A stretch of 64,000 bases of DNA from Cephalotus follicularis (Eukaryota; Streptophyta; Magnoliopsida; Oxalidales; Cephalotaceae). A program made the translations under genes and the position numbers. Each line of letters opens with the position of its first letter. Positions within the stretch are counted from its first letter, which is position 1. The notes under the pieces were generated by a model. It worked only from the letters and a program-made list of their open reading frames with translations. It had not been told where the DNA came from and searched no databases. Positions 23,816 to 34,885 of the stretch are shown here, one piece after another. The stretch covers positions 80,946 to 144,945 of the forward strand of contig BDDD01002029.1 in the NCBI GenBank assembly GCA_001972305.1. Reading direction: 5' to 3'.

Positions 23816-25196
23816 TTTCTCTCTCTCTCTCTCTCTCTCTATGTCTCTCTCTATCTTTCTCTCCCGCTACTCCCTGCTTCTCTCCCTATTTCTTTCTTCA
23901 TACAGGCACATTATGCGCTCGTGCTCTCTCTCCCTCTTTCCTTTATGCATTTGCTTCCCTTCTTGGTTTTTACCAACAAAATATTAAGGTCTGGGTCCTG
24001 TTTGTTCCTCGCATTGTGATATTAATTATCTGAACGGCCAATAAAATAACCATAATAATAATGTGAACATTGGGCCTCAAAGGCACGCATTAAAAATGGG
24101 CTTTATTAGCCATTTTGGGCTTTATAATTGGGGCTTCAATGCGCAACGTATTTTATCGATTCGGGTCTCCATCGGATTATTATGGTCATACACTGTGCCA
24201 ATATCACAATAATTATTTATGAAATTTTGGTCATTACACCATACCTTAAATACAGGTATCAATGACATGCTCTTCATTAACAGACTCATGACACTCCATT
24301 ACTTCGTCCTTGAAGCGCTCGACATAAACATCCAACTCTTTGTTACTTCTTTGGGTAATGTGCCCAAAGTCCATGACTGTGACATGAGTCTGGGTGGAAA
24401 TTGTTTTCACAGAACAGGGTAGCCATGTCATCCCAGGTTGGCTCTGACCTTGCTGGCAAGTTTGAATACCAAGTATAAGCCTTTTCACCGAGCGTCTTAG
24501 AGAAATCACAAAGGCGCAACGTCATATCTGATCCATACACTCCCAGCGTGTATATAGAACGCACAATATGCTCCTCTTCACTCCCTGTTTTCCTATTGAG
24601 CATGCCCACAAGGTGAGACATTCTTAAAAAATGTGCAAGGTATGGTGGCCTGATATCAATATCTAACAATAGGGCATAATCTCATTCCTTCGCATCAACT
24701 GCTCTAGTTCATCCCTTGTCACATAGCGACCTTGGCCCCTTCCAATAACCACTAGTGGGTTGGAAGCATGCATAGAAAGTGGAGTTCGTAAAGGTGTGTG
24801 TAGTTGGTTGTTGCTCAATAGGGGGTATTTTTTTTCCAATGCTGTAGTAGAAGTAGGTGGAGTGTGGATCGGTTGGATGGGTGGTACAATAGTGGGTGCA
24901 TGGTATAGTGTGTCAAAAATCTATGTCATAAAGGCTTGTTGTTGTTGGATAGTACCATGGTGTTGTTGCAATGTTTGTTGTTGGTGTAGAAGAATGGTCA
25001 AAATAGTTTTTTGAGTGGGCTAGATGGCTTCGATAATAGGTTTGAGGGCTGCAACAAGCGCACCCTTAGGGAGATTAGCCACATATGGGCCTTGGTTTTT
25101 TGCTAGTTATGCTAGTTTTGAGAGACCTCTTCCTGGTCTCTATTCCTGTTAACATTGGGAATCCTTCCTCTAACCAAATTTGTATAATCAACCTCC

Positions 25197-25211
25197 CTAG
25201 CAGAGTCACCA
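25197..25211 (-). other. Probable primer-binding site of Gyp-D
   Basis: The minus strand reads TGGTGACTCTGCTAG directly after the LTR end TTTTACA. It resembles the TGGCGACTCTGC-type primer site known from Tat/Ogre-like Gypsy elements rather than the initiator-Met site used by Gyp-B. From memory of the family; a tRNA match was not run. Confidence 0.5.
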
Positions 25212-25213
25212 AA

Positions 25214-25860
25214 TGTTTTACGAGAGTCTTTCCTCTTGATAGGGGTATATAGAAAGTCGGTGATTAAGTACAAAAATCAGTAAGAAGAATGATGATTGTT
25301 GAAAAAGGTTGTGGGGAAAAAATAAGTATTCTCTAAGGAAACTGTGAGTTTTGAACAAAGATCATAGTAGCAAAGTGTTCTGCCATTTTTGTGAAAAAGT
25401 TTTGTGTTGTTTGGTTCTTTGTGTGTATGTTCTTCTTGCCCTTGCAACCATAGAGGCCTCTTTATATAGAGTTTCTCTTGAGTGGGCCACAAGAAAATCC
25501 TTATCTTAAAAAGGAATAAAATCTCTCTTAAAATAAACCAATCATGATCCTATCCATTTATGAAAGTAAAATCTTATTCAACCAGGATCCTATTCATGAC
25601 AGAAGCATAATCCTATTTTTCCAACATATGTATTAAATATTTTAATTGTGATCAAAGTCGACTCCCTAAAGAATATGGTCACGTGAGATAATCCCCTTAA
25701 AAGGAAAGGATTAACTACATGCTCCAGGAATATAAAAAACATGTTTCATAATAATCAGAGAGAAAAATATATACAAATTGATGTTTATTTTAACGTTTGC
25801 TCGTAATTCATTAATATTTATTTTCAAATGAGTTGATGAAGTTTTTTTTATTGGAGACAT
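25214..25860 (-). repeat. 5' LTR of Gyp-D (left limit by motif, right limit approximate)
   Basis: It ends (minus) with CTCTCGTAAAACA at 25214 next to the primer site. A clear TATA box lies 250 bp inside. The far end is not marked by a matching copy in the window. Confidence 0.55.
25461..25470 (-). promoter_or_regulatory. TATA box of the Gyp-D LTR
   Basis: TCTATATAAA on the minus strand is followed by GAGGCCTCTATGG, a standard plant LTR core-promoter layout. U3 would lie to the right, R and U5 to the left. Confidence 0.6.
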
Positions 25861-25869
25861 AATTATAAT

Positions 25870-26329
25870 AATGAGACTGGTGATTGACTCGATTAAGGCT
25901 GCGAGTCACTGAGTCAATGATAAAACCGATAAGTTAATTAGTCAACCGATAAACGAACTATTTTTTTTAAAAGTAAACACTAAACCAGTTTGATTGGTCC
26001 ACTCTAATCTAGATCGTTGGGCCACCGATTAGGTCTAGACGGGTCAATCGAGATCGGTCCAATTGTAGGACTGGGCTGGTGAATGACCTGGATCGGTTAA
26101 TTGGGTCACCGATTGGACTTGTCTGTAGGTCTGAGTTGATAACCACGATTGGTGGGTTTAATAGCAATATTAATTTCTTTGTAAAGGTATTATTGTGTAC
26201 AACAAAATTTTCATTTAATTTGTCACCTTCATATTTTGCTGTGGAAATACTACGAAACACAAAAATTGTGTTTCTATTTTTTGAACTAAATTTTGGAAAT
26301 GTTTCCGAGACATGACACATAAACAATAT
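25870..26329 (+). repeat. Host repeat rich in GGTC/CCGGT words, left flank of Gyp-B
   Basis: The words CGATTGGACTTG, GATCGGTCCAATTG and TGGTCCACT recur. A unit at 26176-26320 (TGTAAAGGTATTATTG ... GTGTTTCTA ... GGAAATGTTTCCGAGACA) reappears on the other side of Gyp-B at 45001-45150. No gene. Confidence 0.6.
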
Positions 26330-29263
26330 TGTCACGCCCCGAACCGCGAGAGTAAACCCCCACGATCCGACGCGTGAGATACATTCTGTTCCATCCATTC
26401 ATATAACAATCATACTCCAAAAGTGCTATAAATATATAAAACTTTAAATCAAGTCGTATTACATCAGCGGAATAATCAAATCAAATAAAAACTAACTCTT
26501 AAAATCTCCCAAAAATCGGGTATGAAGTATTCGTTTATCGGACTATATCCCCCTGTAAAGAAAACACAATTTATATCTCCACACTCCCGAAAGAGGAATC
26601 ATCAGTTTATATATATATATATATGGGGCTTAGCCCCCAGTAATCACAACTTAGACTCATTATTACATCATTCTAATATCTCAAATGATGGACCTGTCCC
26701 TGTCTAATACATCAACACACATATCATAAGCACTGCCACATGTTGGCAGGTCGATAGCTGAAATAAAACATCACTTATACATCTTTAGATTTTGTCTCTT
26801 ATACATAACAAGTCTTATATATCAATACATTTCAATCATAAACATGAGCCCCCCCTTTTATACAACTCTCTATAAGCAAATCCATACACAATTGGCTAAC
26901 AAAATCTGCTATAGAAAACCCGTCCTTCTCAGCTTACTTCACTGCAGTCAATCACCTGGGCCTGAGGCTGACCCATTCCGCATATAGGGGAAATGGGTTA
27001 GCGACATAATGTCGTGTAGGTATACTATATGCCATGTAGTGCAACAGGTATATAACAATATGTCATGCATGCCACAGGGTAGTAATGTGCTATGCATGTA
27101 ATCAATATAATCATATGTCATGTAGTGAACAATGTGTATCATGTGTCATATAATGTCATGAGTATGAATGACAATTGCGGTTAGCGTCAGTATATCAACC
27201 GTCCCTAAGCAGTGGTATACTTGGCTGGTCCTAATCACATCAAAGGCCATAGGCCTGCAGACACTCTGTAAACAATTAGAAATCATACGTAGGGACAAAC
27301 AATTCATAGGTCTGAGTACTACTCCGCCCATCCGTCCCGAGATAGTACTACCACCGACTACCTACCTTATTGAGGTCGTAGCCGAGTGGGGAAGAGATAA
27401 CGCTGATCACATCATGGCTAAGCCGTAAAAACGATCATAGCCTGTAATAATTGGTTAAGCCGTAAAAACGGTCAGAACCCGTAGGCACCAATAACCGCCA
27501 ATGATGATGTGATCTAACACCCATAATCTTTGCCACGGAAATGTAGATTATGAATGGGTTATCTCATAGGTCTCAAACAATAATATCTATGATAGTCGTA
27601 CCTTAGAATACTCTTAATCCATAATTGTATTTTGTAGAAATGATAGGGACCTAATAAAGGGGATCACGTAGGATCCATGTCTGTCAAAACAATTTATAAT
27701 TCATTTCTATGGTCATAAGTTATTTTTCGTATCCATAAGTCATTTATGTTTCCAAAATCATTTGTTGGTCCCTATCGAGTTTGTAAAACAATGGAGAGGA
27801 AGCCCAATGAGATCATCCGCGTCCAAATTTCCCAAAGGTGCTATCCTAACCATTCTTGAAAATCGTTTGTATAAAGTCTTTGTTGCATTTTCTTCAAGAA
27901 TCACTTGAAAACTTGATTTAAGATTCAACATTGTTAAAAGATTATTCGCATAGGATACAAGGCATTAAGGAGGGTTCCTATGGAATCAATTTAAAGAACA
28001 AACAGTTTGGAATTGAAAACGACGAGAAACAGTGCCATTTCGTAAAACAGGGCACTAAGCGTCGAATAGTTTAGTTTAAAAGCATAAAGTGTTGGCTATT
28101 CAGTTTAACACACAAAAGAGTCGACGGTTTTAGAAAGCATAAGTATAAAACATCGACTACTCAGTTTAAAGGCAATGAAAGCGTCGGCGGATTAGTTTTG
28201 AAAGCATAAGGCGTCGACGGTTTTGATAGAAAAGGCAGTTTACGAGACTGTTCGTAAATCAGTGAAACTATGTCCAAAATCCATGAAAATCCTTTTTAAA
28301 ACCAATAAAACAGATTATACATATACCCAGTTCCCCATTCCTTCCATTTAACATGTGAGCAACCAACAATCACTCAACAACAGCAATAATCCATACAAAT
28401 GCAAAAATATGGTAAATAGTATAACCTACCTGTTAGCGATTGGGCTATCGAACCTCCTATCCTCAGCTAATCTCTTCACACTGCACACACAATACATTTC
28501 GTTACACTTTACACATCGAAATCACAACACCGTAGCAACCGAAGCTCCGGCCAGATTTCGGCCAACACCCTGGGCTCCAGCGACACCCATAAACAGACTC
28601 CACATTGGATGAACTATTCGAAACCATCGTAGACTCGCCATGACTCGCCGCAGAACGAGCTGTCACGACCGGCAGTGAGTTTGACTCACTGAGTTGACTC
28701 GCCGATCTTCAACAGTTCCGGTCAACACTCAAAAACGCCATAACCTACCTTAAAATCTTTCAATCAGTCCATTGGTGGCCGTAACTCGCCGTGACTCGGC
28801 GCCAAATGCCGTGTCACAGGCGACAGCGAGATGGACTTGCCGAGTTGACTCAGCAACCATAATTCGGCTGATTCTGGCTGAAATATGCCTCAGCCAACAC
28901 CAAAAATGGAAGAGCTAGTCTTCCCGACCAAAACCTGCTCTACCCATGATGGTTACCGGTGGTGGAACGCATGGCAGTGCGTGACAGTGGCGCACGACAC
29001 CAGGGAAATGGAAAAGAAAAGAAAAGGAGGAAGCAGGAAGAAGCTTACCATTGCCAGTGCACTTCGACCGACGCTCTCCCATTCCGAAGTCGCGTGTCAC
29101 CAGCGTCTCTCTCCCTTTCTCTTTCTCTCCCGCTACTCTGCCTTCTTTTTCTCGCGTCTCACTCTACCTCTCTTCTCCCTCTTTTATCCGCCCATGATTC
29201 TTTTTCTTTTTTTTCTTTTTATTTATTTTTTATTATATATTATTACATATTCGGGGCATTACA
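26330..29263 (-). repeat. 3' LTR of Gyp-B
   Basis: It runs from TGTCACGCCCCGAACC at 26330 to CGGGGCATTACA at 29263, with the polypurine tract TCCTCCCCTCCTT (plus strand) directly after. It is colinear with 40957-44350. It carries a GTCGAC-centred array at 28060-28225 and a CT-rich tail at 29095-29190. Confidence 0.9.
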
Positions 29264-31157
29264 TCCTCCCCTCCTTAGAGAAATCTCGTCCCGAGATTCC
29301 TTAGGTTAAAACATGTGAGGGTACAATGCCTTCATTTCTATCTCTTGTCTTGTGCGGCTTTCTCAAACACATAATATTTCCATAACACTTCAGTCAGGGC
29401 ATTGTCCTTGTTCCTTAACCATTTGATCCTTAGCCTTTCGATCCATGACCATATAACCCATTCCATCACCATTCAGATTCCATATCATTCCAAAACCATT
29501 TCTAAATATATATATGTTCCCCTCAAGCTCGTATCTGTCCTTAACTGTAATGGCTCATATTGTAACATATGAGAAGGATCTGGAGGATATTTTCTGAGCA
29601 TTGAGACATGACACACATCATGTAATACATGACCTCTCACTAGGAATTCTACTAACGGTAGATGTTCATCCCAACAGCCACCCCAATCCATCACGTTCTC
29701 GTTGTGCCATTCTGATCCATCATATACACTCTACCTTACATGGTTGGTTCCGATCCCGTAGGGTGAGTGGTAAGGCAGTCTATGGGAAACTGCACCTACT
29801 CTTTCTTCATGTCATTCCACCACATAGGGCTACAGATCTCGGCACATCTTGCTAATCGTCGAATGTACTGAGAAACTGGAGTGATAGGAATATAACCACA
29901 ACTCATCCTTCGGCTCTTTATTGTAAAGGATACAAACTCTGCCTTGGGATCTTATCAAACCATCACCATGATCCGAGAATTTTGGTTTGAACTCATCTTG
30001 ATCATGTAATGCAACCTTAAGAAATTCACCATCCATCCCCTGGCCTCTCAATTCTATCCATCAACCATGGTCATGCTAGAACTTGGGAGATTATCAAGCA
30101 AGCTAATCAGCGATTTAAGGCGTCTGCCACCATATTAGCTTGACCTGGTTGATGTTGGATTTCACAGATGTAACTATGGAGCAGCTCCAGCCACCTTCCT
30201 TTCTTCATATTTAGATTCTTATGGGAGAAAAGATGTTTCGGGTCCTTGTGATCTGTGAAAACCGCAAAGTTGTGTCGTATAGATAGGGTCTCCATTTGCG
30301 TAGAGCACAGCTAACGCTGCAATTTCTAGGTCATGAGTGGAACGACTTACTCATGAGAATCCAACTTTCTATGAGACTTAGGCACTCACTTCCCCGTATA
30401 ACCACAAAGACAATTCAACCATTTCATGAGGCATCACTATATACCACACAATCTTCACTACCCTCGGGTAAAACCATGATCGGCGCATATATCAGACAAT
30501 GTTTTAACTCCTAGAAGCTCCCTTCACAACTATCATCGCTTGCATCCCCCTGTCTTTCTGTGTTAATCAGGTCAATGGTGTAATAATCCGAAAAATTTCC
30601 TCAACGAAGCGGCGGTAATAGCTCACTAAGCTGAAGAAACTGTGGATCTCAGTCATGTTGGTTAGCCATTTCCAATCCTTCACTGGTTCTATCCTTGTTA
30701 GGTCCACCGATGAACTGGCGCTAGAGACAATGTGACCGAGGAAAACGTCCTCCGATAAGCAAAATTCATATTTACTAACTTGGCATACCATCGAGGATCT
30801 CGCAAGACCCGCCATGTTTAGCGCAATCGCTTCCATGGTATTCCGTAGACTTGGAATGCACTAACACATCATCGAAGGAGATTATGATGATTCGGTCAAG
30901 ATATGGATTACACACCCTTTTCATATGGTTCATGAATCCAACATGGGCATTAGTCACTCCAACAAAATTATGATAAACTTATAAACTCCATATCGTGACT
31001 TGGATGTTGTCGATAACAATACATATCCGTATGGATTCATCTATGAAATCACTTCCAACTCATCCCTCAGCAACACTAAGAAGTTTGCCACCATATAGAG
31101 TTGGCTATTTCTATAGCACACGAATCACACACCCATTCGAGATGAATAGATTCTACT
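29264..31157 (-). mobile_element. Gyp-B pol remnants (RT, RNase H, integrase end)
   Basis: Minus-strand remnants are RT wording around 30957-30567 (NAHVGFMNHM, ISFDDVLVHSK, VSYYRRFVEEIF), RNase H around 30295-30107 (FAVFTDHKDPKHLF and HQPGQANMVADALNR), and integrase C-terminal wording around 29700-29485 (HDVCHVSMLRKYPPDPSHML). Strongly decayed with many breaks. Confidence 0.75.
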
Positions 31158-31606
31158 TGTAACGACCCAGCCCAATCTTGAGAGGTATTGTCCGCTTTGG
31201 GTTCAAGAGGTGGCCCCCGTGTCCCACATGTGGCACTTTGCCCCTCACGGTTTTGTCCTCAAAAGGCGCCTCTCAAGTTTGAGAAGGGTTTTCACAGATA
31301 TACCAAGGATCTCCCCAGTACACTTCCGATGTGGGATGCGGGTCATGACAAACTCCCCTCCGTTTAATCCCTGGCGCCCTCGCCAGGGGAGAGGCCAAAC
31401 AGATCCAAATACCATGATAGGCTCGTGGTCAGCCCAGAATGACCACGTATCCGACATAGAAGTTGTATTGGGTCAGCTCTGATACCACCTGTAACGACCC
31501 GGCCCAATCTTGTGAGGTATTGTCCGCTTTGGGTTCAAGAGGTCGCCCCCGTGTCCCACACGTGGCACTTTGCCCCGCACGGTTTTGTCCTCAAAAGGCG
31601 CCTCCC
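31158..31606 (-). mobile_element. TRIM element, minus strand, 5' LTR partial
   Basis: Its 193-bp LTR is 31158-31350 (plus strand TGTAACGACCC to GGGTCATGACA). A 139-bp interior lies at 31351-31489, with primer site TGGTATCAGAGC (minus, near 31486) and a polypurine tract CGGAGGGGAGTT at the other end. A second LTR runs 31490 to about 31606, where a Copia LTR piece begins. There is no coding capacity, as is normal for TRIMs. Confidence 0.85.
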
Positions 31607-32031
31607 ACATGTCTCACACAAAGCAATCTGAACATTGGGGTTTGAAAATAAAAACAATGTATATGGCAACCTTAAAGAACAATTTAATTTGTTTGCGGAA
31701 TTAACAAATTAAACTATGAATATAAACAAGCACACAAGAACAAGTAATAAAAGACTTCTTTTGTACGGACGTCGACTTCTTTGACTGTATGGATCGATGT
31801 CTTCACAAGAATTTGTCCTGTAACTTTGGGCAAGAAAGACGTCGATGTCTTTCTTATAGGGATCGACTTCTTTTGTACGGACGTCGACTCCTTTTCTGGA
31901 AGGTCAATGTCTTTTGTCCTGCAGAAGATTTTTGCCTTGACAGCAAACTTTCTAATGTCTTGCGCATTAAGCAAACAAGTTAAATGCAAATTTGTAATCA
32001 TTAAAACTTAGGATAGGGACTAAAACCCAAC
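31607..32031 (-). mobile_element. Copia-like LTR fragment
   Basis: The minus strand starts TGTTGGGTTTTAGTCCC at 32031, a Copia-style LTR start, and continues about 425 bp to the TRIM. It carries several GACGTCGAC or AAGTCGAC palindromes at 31765-31905. No internal region is seen; the other end is missing. Confidence 0.6.
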
Positions 32032-32039
32032 AGGGTTAT

Positions 32040-32798
32040 CCCCATCCTTATTCAGATTATGATCCTTTTTATGCTGTTTACTTTCACCTTGCTGTCCCGA
32101 CTTATGTCCTCGCGAATCACTCCTATTCCGTTTCTTTTACCCTTCTTGCCGAGCTGCCTGAAAATCCAACCTTTCCAATTCAATATTCTTCGTAGCGTTT
32201 GCTACTTCCGCCATGTCAGCAGACCTGGAGTTTATCAATTTCCCCCTAAGATGGTACTATAATTTCCATTTGAACTTCTTAGCCTGCTCAAATGCCGATC
32301 CCGCCGCGGCTCCAGCAAAACCCGCTAACCTAGTGAACCGGGCCAAAAACTCGGTGACTGATTCACCATCTTTCTGCCTAGTGTTAACAAACTCCCTCGC
32401 ATAAGCCTCCTTATCAGCAGTGGGGAAATACTGATGATAGAAATTTCACGAAACTCAACCCAAGTCAAGGTGTCAACGTAGTTTCCTCCTTTTGCGAACT
32501 TCATCGTTTGCCACCACTTTTGAGCATCTCCTTCCAACTTATATGCCGGTAACCTTACCTTTTGTTCATCATCACATCCCAACACATTAAAAATTTTCTC
32601 CATGTGCGTAATCCAATGCTCAGCCTCAACAGGGGTCGGGGCTGAACGAAAAGACTGCGGCCTTTGCTTTTGGAACCGTTCAAGCCAGACATATGCAGGA
32701 GTGTCGAGCCGGTCCCCAATTTCCTTACCAGTCTGAACATCAGCTGTTGCATTCTCCGTCGTAACTTGTTCTTGGCGTCCTTGCCCTTGATTTTGCAT
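32040..32798 (-). mobile_element. Ty3/Gypsy gag fragment (Gyp-K), broken
   Basis: The minus strand begins MQNQGQGRQEQ and includes EAEHWITHMEKIFNVLGC and KLEGDAQKWWQTM, the standard Retrotrans_gag wording of chromovirus-like elements. It differs from the Gyp-B gag (39.9-40.7 kb), so it is a foreign piece inside Gyp-B. It is bounded by a Copia LTR piece on one side and the H repeat on the other. Confidence 0.75.
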
Positions 32799-33886
32799 AG
32801 TATGAATGGTAGTGTATCGTTTAGATTGTTGTGCTTCGAGGGACTTTTAAATTCTTGATCGATTCGTAAAGTTATTTTTGTGATCGCTTAAGGTACGGGT
32901 TTTCGTTTCTTGATATACTCTTATTGATTTTATCAGAGTACAAATTCAGTTTGTTTTACGAATATGATTCCTTTGATTTATGAACTCCGTTATGCTTCGT
33001 ATTTTGATATGTTTTGAAATAAAGTCGGTAAGATATTTTTGTGAAAATAAATATTTACTGACTTTATGTTTTGGCTTTGAATGTTTATGAAATGTTATGA
33101 AACCTCGGATATTTTAGAAAATCTGTTTTACTACTAAAATTTAATGTCACCGGTTTTATAAACTAAGTATGACTTTCACATTGGAAAGTATACGGATTTT
33201 GGATTTGATATGGAACATGACTTCTACTATCGAAGTGTGTTAACCGAATATGACTTTCACCTTAGGAAGTATGTTAACTTTAGATATACAGAGATATTTT
33301 CCACCTATGGGGTGTACCATAGGCACGTCGTGGGCCTGGCACGGGGACGTGACACTTCCGTAGCGGTGTGATTAGTCTACGATGTCTCTCTATGTTTTGA
33401 ATAAGTCACATGAGGTGGACTTATGGATCCGCTATCTGATAGAGGCGTATGGATCGATCCTAGGATATGTTTTGGTTTCGGATTTTGGGGATTGATTGTG
33501 TAGTATCGTACACGTCTTTCCGTCGGAGCATGTGGGCCTTGCAAACCCCTTGCACTTATATATATGTACTTTGGATCTCTATTATGAGATTTCGGATTCG
33601 GATAAGTCTCTGTTATATGTTTTGGATCTCTTTTATGAGATATCGAAATCGGATATGTTTTGTTTTGAAACCCTTTTTGATTCGGACAATGTTAAAAAGA
33701 TTTTGCGTATCGTTTTGTTTAGCATAAAAATGTGTTGTTTTTAATGCATTATTTGTAATATTTTTATGCTTGGAATAGACTACTTTGGTTGTGTTATATT
33801 GATTTTCAGGTACAAGTGTTTAATTACCAAAGTGCAAGAATACTACCCCAAAGTGTGCAAAATTGGAGCTTAAAGTGTAGAGATTG
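32799..33886 (+). mobile_element. LTR piece of family H, copy 1
   Basis: Bases 33040-33715 match 34915-35570 almost word for word on the same strand and match 36770-36080 on the opposite strand. The earlier part (32800-33040) matches 36985-36780 inverted. Long runs such as CACGTCGTGGGCCTGGCACG are shared. It is likely U3/R sequence of a Gypsy LTR; no TG..CA ends are seen for this copy. Confidence 0.65.
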
Positions 33887-34662
33887 GTATTTGGATCTGT
33901 TTGGCCTCTCCCCTGGCGAGGGCGCCAGGGATTAAACGGGGGGAGTTTGTCATGACCCGCATCCCACATCGGAAGTGTACTGCAGAGATCCTTGGTATAT
34001 ATGTGAAAACGCTTCTCAAACTTGAGAGGCGCCTTTTGAGGACAAAACAGTGCGGGGCAAAGTGCCACGTGTGGGACACGGGGGCCACCTCTTGAACCCA
34101 AAGCGGACAATACCTCACAATATTGGGTCGGGTCGTTATGTCATGACCCGCATCCCACATCGGAAGTGTACTGGGGAGATCCTTCGTATATATGTGAAAA
34201 CCCTTCTCAAATTTGTGAGGCACCTTTTGAGGACAAAACCGTGCTGGGCAAAGTGACACGTGTGGGACACGGGGGCCACCTCTTGAACCCAAAGCGGACA
34301 ATACCTCACAAGATTGGGCCGGGTCATTACAGGTGGTATCAGAGCTGACCTAATACAACTTCTATGTCGGATACGCGGTCATTCTGGGCTGACCACGAGC
34401 CTGTCGTGGTATTTGGATCTGTTTGGCCTCTCCCCTGGCGAGGGTGCCAGGGATTAAACGGGGGGAGTATGTCATGACCCGTATCCCACATCGGAAGTGT
34501 ACTGGGGAGATCCTTGGTATATATGTGAAAACCCATCTCAAATTTATGAGGCGCCTTTTGAGGACAAAACCGTGCGGGGCAAAGTGCCACATGTGGGACA
34601 TGGGGGCCACCTCTTGAACCCTAAGCGGATAATACCTCACAAGATTGGGCCCGGTCGTTACA
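33887..34662 (+). mobile_element. TRIM array: part interior, LTR, LTR, interior, LTR
   Basis: The part interior is 33887-33947. LTRs are 33948-34138, 34139-34331 and 34470-34662 (each TGTCATGACCC ... GTCGTTACA, 191-193 bp), and an interior with the TGGTATCAGAGC primer site lies at 34332-34469. Two LTRs are joined head to tail with no interior between them, a layout expected from recombination between TRIM copies. Confidence 0.88.
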
Positions 34663-34718
34663 GTTTTGATAGAAAATTGGAAGTGAATTGTTGTGTTTTT
34701 GCTGTTCTGTCGCCCAGA

Positions 34719-34885
34719 ACAGTCGACTGCCTCATGAGACAGCCGACTGTTTGGCCTTGCACAGTCGACTGGACCCCTGTCCTAGTCGACTGGATTCATC
34801 CCAGATTGAGTAGTCGGCTGCCTATGTGGTGTGGTCGGCTGCCATCTTTGAGTAGCCGACTGGATCTTGATGCAGTCGACTGGAA
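34719..34885. repeat. CAGTCGACTG palindrome array, family H copy 2
   Basis: Eight sites at about 20-30 bp spacing, of the forms ACAGTCGACTGC, ACAGCCGACTGT, CTAGTCGACTGG, GTAGTCGGCTGC and GCAGTCGACTGG. The mirrored array is at 37120-37290. Confidence 0.9.

Larger units (their letters stand above)
18724..24238 (-). mobile_element. Solo LTR related to Gyp-B (Gyp-C), target duplication CCATA, with a nested Copia solo LTR
   Basis: It starts TGTCGCGCCCCGAACC at 18724 and ends TTGGTCATTACA at 24238. CCATA lies at 18719-18723 and 24239-24243. The first kilobase is homologous to the Gyp-B LTR (26330 on), and the later GTCGAC array and the CT-rich tail follow the same order. Subtracting the nested 19342-21084 insertion, the LTR is about 3.77 kb. 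Inside are a 78-bp triple repeat, a GCGTCGACGC array, and a 25-C run next to (CT)n. It is younger than Gyp-D and older than the Copia LTR inside it. Confidence 0.9.
18553..25860 (-). mobile_element. Ty3/Gypsy element Gyp-D: gag and 5' LTR, split by a solo LTR, broken
   Basis: The parts are a gag piece at 18553-18723, the rest of gag at 24244-24720, a leader at 24720-25196, a primer site at 25197-25211 and an LTR from 25214 to roughly 25860. The gag reads LCDFSKTLGEKAYTWYSNL (family pattern: A-x-x-W-F-x-x-L in Retrotrans_gag) and is not of the chromovirus gag type seen in Gyp-B. It may belong to the Tat or a related lineage; that is inference. The solo LTR 18724-24238 lies inside gag. Broken, with the pol part not identifiable. 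Confidence 0.65.

Noticed and set aside
33467-33744. Conserved open frames repeated at 33.5, 35.3 and 36.1 kb
   Set aside because: They are repeated because family H LTR copies are repeated; frames overlap each other, lack domains and lie in LTR sequence.
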